NCBI GenBank assembly: GCA_007120055.1
Contig: SKOL01000305.1
Location: forward strand, 1-6,027
DNA: 6,027 bases
DNA from: Anaerobacillus sp.
GTDB taxonomy: Bacteria; Bacillota; Bacilli; Bacillales_H; Anaerobacillaceae
Reading direction: 5' to 3'
Shown here: piece by piece, positions 4,485-6,027 of the stretch
How the letters are laid out: the number at the start of each line of letters is the position of its first letter
Position numbering within the stretch: the first letter of the stretch is position 1
Program-made: the position numbers and the translations under genes
The notes under the pieces: model-generated
The model's database searches: none
What the model was told of the DNA's origin: nothing
The model's input: the letters and a program-made list of their open reading frames with translations, nothing else

Positions 4485-5579
4485 ATGTCTACTTTAATTT
4501 TAGATAAGAAGATGCAGGAAATTGCTGAAAAAATTCAGCATAACGAACGGTTGTCAATTGAAGACGGTTTACACTTATTTGAAACGCCTGATTTACTTTC
4601 AGTTGCACAGCTTGCGAACCAAGTGAATGAAAGAAAAAATGGGAATAATGTTTACTTTATTGAAAATATGTACATTAACCCGACAAATGTTTGTGAAGCT
4701 ACATGTAGTTTTTGCCACTTCAAACGTAAAGAGGGCGAAGAAGGCGCCTATACAATGAGTATGGACGAGCTCCTTCATTATGTTGAACATCGATGGAATG
4801 ATAATGTTCGTGAGTTCCATATCGTTGGAGGGCATAATGATCAAGTACCATTTGACTATTATTTAGATACAATTAGAACACTAAAGAAGCACTATCCTAG
4901 CTGTACGGTAAAAGCTTATACCGGTGCTGAAATTGAGTTTTTCTCACGTATTTCTGGGCTATCGATGGAAGACGTTTTAAAAGAGCTAATCAAAGCCGGA
5001 CTCGATACGTTACCAGGTGGAGGCGCAGAAATTTTGACCGAAAATTATCGTTTAAAAATGAGCCCTGATAAAGCTTCAACTGACGATTGGTTGCGTGCCC
5101 ACGAGCTCGCTCACGGTTTAGGCTTGAAAACACATGCAACGATGCTTTACGGTTCTATCGAATCAAAAGAAGAGCGCTTAATCCACATGGATCGCCTTCG
5201 TCAACTTCAAGATAAAACGAACGGCTTTATGGTCTTTATTCCTTTAGCTGTGCAGCCAAAAAGCGTTAATGCAGGTTTAAAACGTCGTACTTCGGCATTT
5301 GATGATATGCGTACGTTAGCAATAAGTCGTCTAATGTTAGATAACTTTGACCACATTAAAGCGTATTGGATAAATATCGGTGTTCAATTAACGCAAATGG
5401 CTTTAACATTTGGGTCTAGTGATATTCACGGTACCCTTATTGAGGAGCGCATCTCACACTCTGCAGGTGCAACTACATCGCAAGGTATTACACGTGATGA
5501 GTTAATCCACCTTATTAAAGGCGCAGGTAAAAGGCCAGTTGAGCGCGATACGTTTTATAATATCATTAAAGAGTACTAA
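4485..5579 (+). CDS. mqnE: Aminofutalosine synthase, radical SAM (MqnE)
   Basis: Radical SAM enzyme of the futalosine route to menaquinone. It joins the 5'-deoxyadenosyl group of SAM to 3-[(1-carboxyvinyl)oxy]benzoate, giving aminofutalosine. It has 364 residues from this start. Cys70, Cys74 and Cys77 (NVCEATCSFC) form the CX3CX2C [4Fe-4S] site. Further family blocks are EFHIVGG (110-116), LPGGGAEI (176-183), HATMLYGSIE (217-226), IKAYWINIG (291-299), FGSSDIHGT (309-317) and RPVERDTFYN (350-359). AYWIN-IG, HIVGG and the PVERDT ending favour MqnE over the sister enzyme MqnC, which has a QGG-type strand. Two ATG codons are adjacent; GGAGG (4474-4478) is 6 nt from the second (4485) and only 3 nt from the first (4482), so the second is used. 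No other mqn gene is in the window. It has its own promoter and terminator, and its product feeds the quinone used by the YumB-type dehydrogenase. Confidence 0.93.
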   Translation: MSTLILDKKMQEIAEKIQHNERLSIEDGLHLFETPDLLSVAQLANQVNERKNGNNVYFIENMYINPTNVCEATCSFCHFKRKEGEEGAYTMSMDELLHYVEHRWNDNVREFHIVGGHNDQVPFDYYLDTIRTLKKHYPSCTVKAYTGAEIEFFSRISGLSMEDVLKELIKAGLDTLPGGGAEILTENYRLKMSPDKASTDDWLRAHELAHGLGLKTHATMLYGSIESKEERLIHMDRLRQLQDKTNGFMVFIPLAVQPKSVNAGLKRRTSAFDDMRTLAISRLMLDNFDHIKAYWINIGVQLTQMALTFGSSDIHGTLIEERISHSAGATTSQGITRDELIHLIKGAGKRPVERDTFYNIIKEY

Positions 5580-5604
5580 AAAAAGGCCGCTTTGGCCTTT
5601 TTTT
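5578..5604 (+). terminator. Intrinsic terminator of mqnE
   Basis: Seven A and GGCC pair with GGCC and seven T around the loop GCTTT, an 11-bp perfect stem whose 3' arm is also the T-tract. It begins inside the mqnE stop codon. The A-tract on the other side means it could also stop minus-strand transcription. Confidence 0.9.
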
Positions 5605-5821
5605 AGTTTTGAATTTTGAATGTTGAGTTTTTGATGTTGAGATTTGAGAGTTGAGTTATCTGTAGTTGCGCTTCGGAGTTTTTTGTACTGTTTGGGGAAA
5701 ATCGGGTAGTGCGTATTATGGGGGTTATGTGCAGTAAAGTGGTGATTGGTGCACAGGGATTACATTATATGTAAAAATAGCGCGTCAAAACATGTATTGA
5801 CGTACAAATGGTTTCTTTCCT
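5605..5821. other. Gene-free spacer after mqnE
   Basis: No gene is supported here. It starts with a degenerate 7-bp repeat, listed separately. The remainder (about 5660-5820) is unstructured apart from short G-rich runs. An 18-codon frame from the ATG near 5720 has no credible context and was not called. Confidence 0.6.
5609..5657 (+). repeat. Degenerate 7-bp tandem repeat (TTGANNN)
   Basis: TTGA occurs at 5609, 5616, 5623, 5631, 5637, 5644 and 5651, i.e. steps of 7, 7, 8, 6, 7, 7. The units read TTGAATT, TTGAATG, TTGAGTTT, TTGATG, TTGAGAT, TTGAGAG, TTGAGTT. This is a decayed heptamer microsatellite directly after the mqnE terminator. Confidence 0.65.
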
Positions 5822-6027
5822 AGCTCAAAAGAAGAGAAGAGTAATCAAAATGCCAGAATGATTTCTCTTCTCGACTCAAAACCAGAGAAGAGTAATCAAA
5901 ACGCCGGAATGATTTCTCTTCTCGACTCAAAACCAGAGAAGAGTAATCAAAACGCCGGAATGATTTCTCTTCTCAACTCAAAACCAGAGAAGAGTAATCA
6001 AAATGCCAGAATGATTTCTCTTCTCGA
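5822..6027. repeat. Tandem array of a 51-bp unit with internal dyad
   Basis: Four complete units (5822-5872, 5873-5923, 5924-5974, 5975-6025) and the first two bases of a fifth at the window edge. Units 2 and 3 are identical; units 1 and 4 differ by a few bases. Each unit holds an inverted repeat: GAGAAGAG-T-AATCA (unit positions 13-26) against TGATT-T-CTCTTCTC (38-51), 13 pairs with one T-T mismatch and an 11-nt loop. Units are contiguous with no spacers. Because 51 is a multiple of 3, one plus-strand frame is open throughout and reads DSKPEKSNQNAGMISLL per unit. There is no ribosome binding site, and the only ATG lies inside the repeat, so a protein is unlikely. The array continues beyond the window, so its true size is unknown. 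Confidence 0.9.

Noticed and set aside
4599..4844. Minus-strand open frame within mqnE
   Set aside because: It is antisense to the radical SAM cysteine motif of mqnE; the mqnE frame is clearly the coding one.
5822..6027. CRISPR-like array
   Set aside because: The 51-bp units are directly contiguous, with no unique spacers between repeats, and no cas gene is near.
1..6027. tRNA, rRNA, insertion sequence, prophage or defence genes
   Set aside because: I found no tRNA-like cloverleaf, rRNA-like stretch, transposase, integrase or defence protein in any frame.

Overview
The window looks like a chromosomal segment of an endospore-forming, low-GC Bacillota, most likely a member of the Bacillaceae. 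The evidence is AT-rich intergenic DNA, strong AGGAGG-type ribosome binding sites, a Spo0E-like sporulation phosphatase, and a yumB / yumC / yutM-type gene group resembling the Bacillus subtilis yum-yut region. A futalosine-pathway menaquinone gene (mqnE) is present. B. subtilis itself makes menaquinone by the classical Men pathway, so this points to one of the lineages that use futalosine.

Layout, left to right: a minus-strand NUDIX hydrolase cut by the left edge (1-368); a nested terminator hairpin (430-496); a minus-strand type II NADH dehydrogenase-like flavoprotein (yumB type, 506-1717); a 536-bp AT-rich divergent intergenic region with candidate promoters, paired GTGA-N6-TCAC boxes, a cre-like site and a perfect 16-bp palindrome; the plus-strand ferredoxin/flavodoxin-NADP reductase (yumC type, 2254-3264, probable TTG start); a convergent intergenic region with two hairpins; the minus-strand A-type Fe-S carrier (yutM/sufA type, 3422-3781); a minus-strand Spo0E-like gene (4053-4229) with its own promoter and terminator; a divergent promoter region; plus-strand mqnE (4485-5579) with a strong terminator; and a gene-free right end. 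That right end holds a degenerate 7-bp repeat and at least four tandem copies of a 51-bp unit that continue past the window.

The main genes share a theme of redox metabolism. The YumB-like enzyme would pass electrons from NADH to menaquinone. MqnE makes an early intermediate of menaquinone and needs a [4Fe-4S] cluster. The YutM-like protein delivers Fe-S clusters, and the YumC-like enzyme reduces ferredoxin or flavodoxin, which can supply electrons for such chemistry. This is a functional link by pathway, not an operon: almost every gene here has its own promoter or terminator.

I see no defence system, prophage, transposase or CRISPR array. The least explained sequences are the 51-bp repeat array at the right end and the palindromic elements between yumB and yumC.
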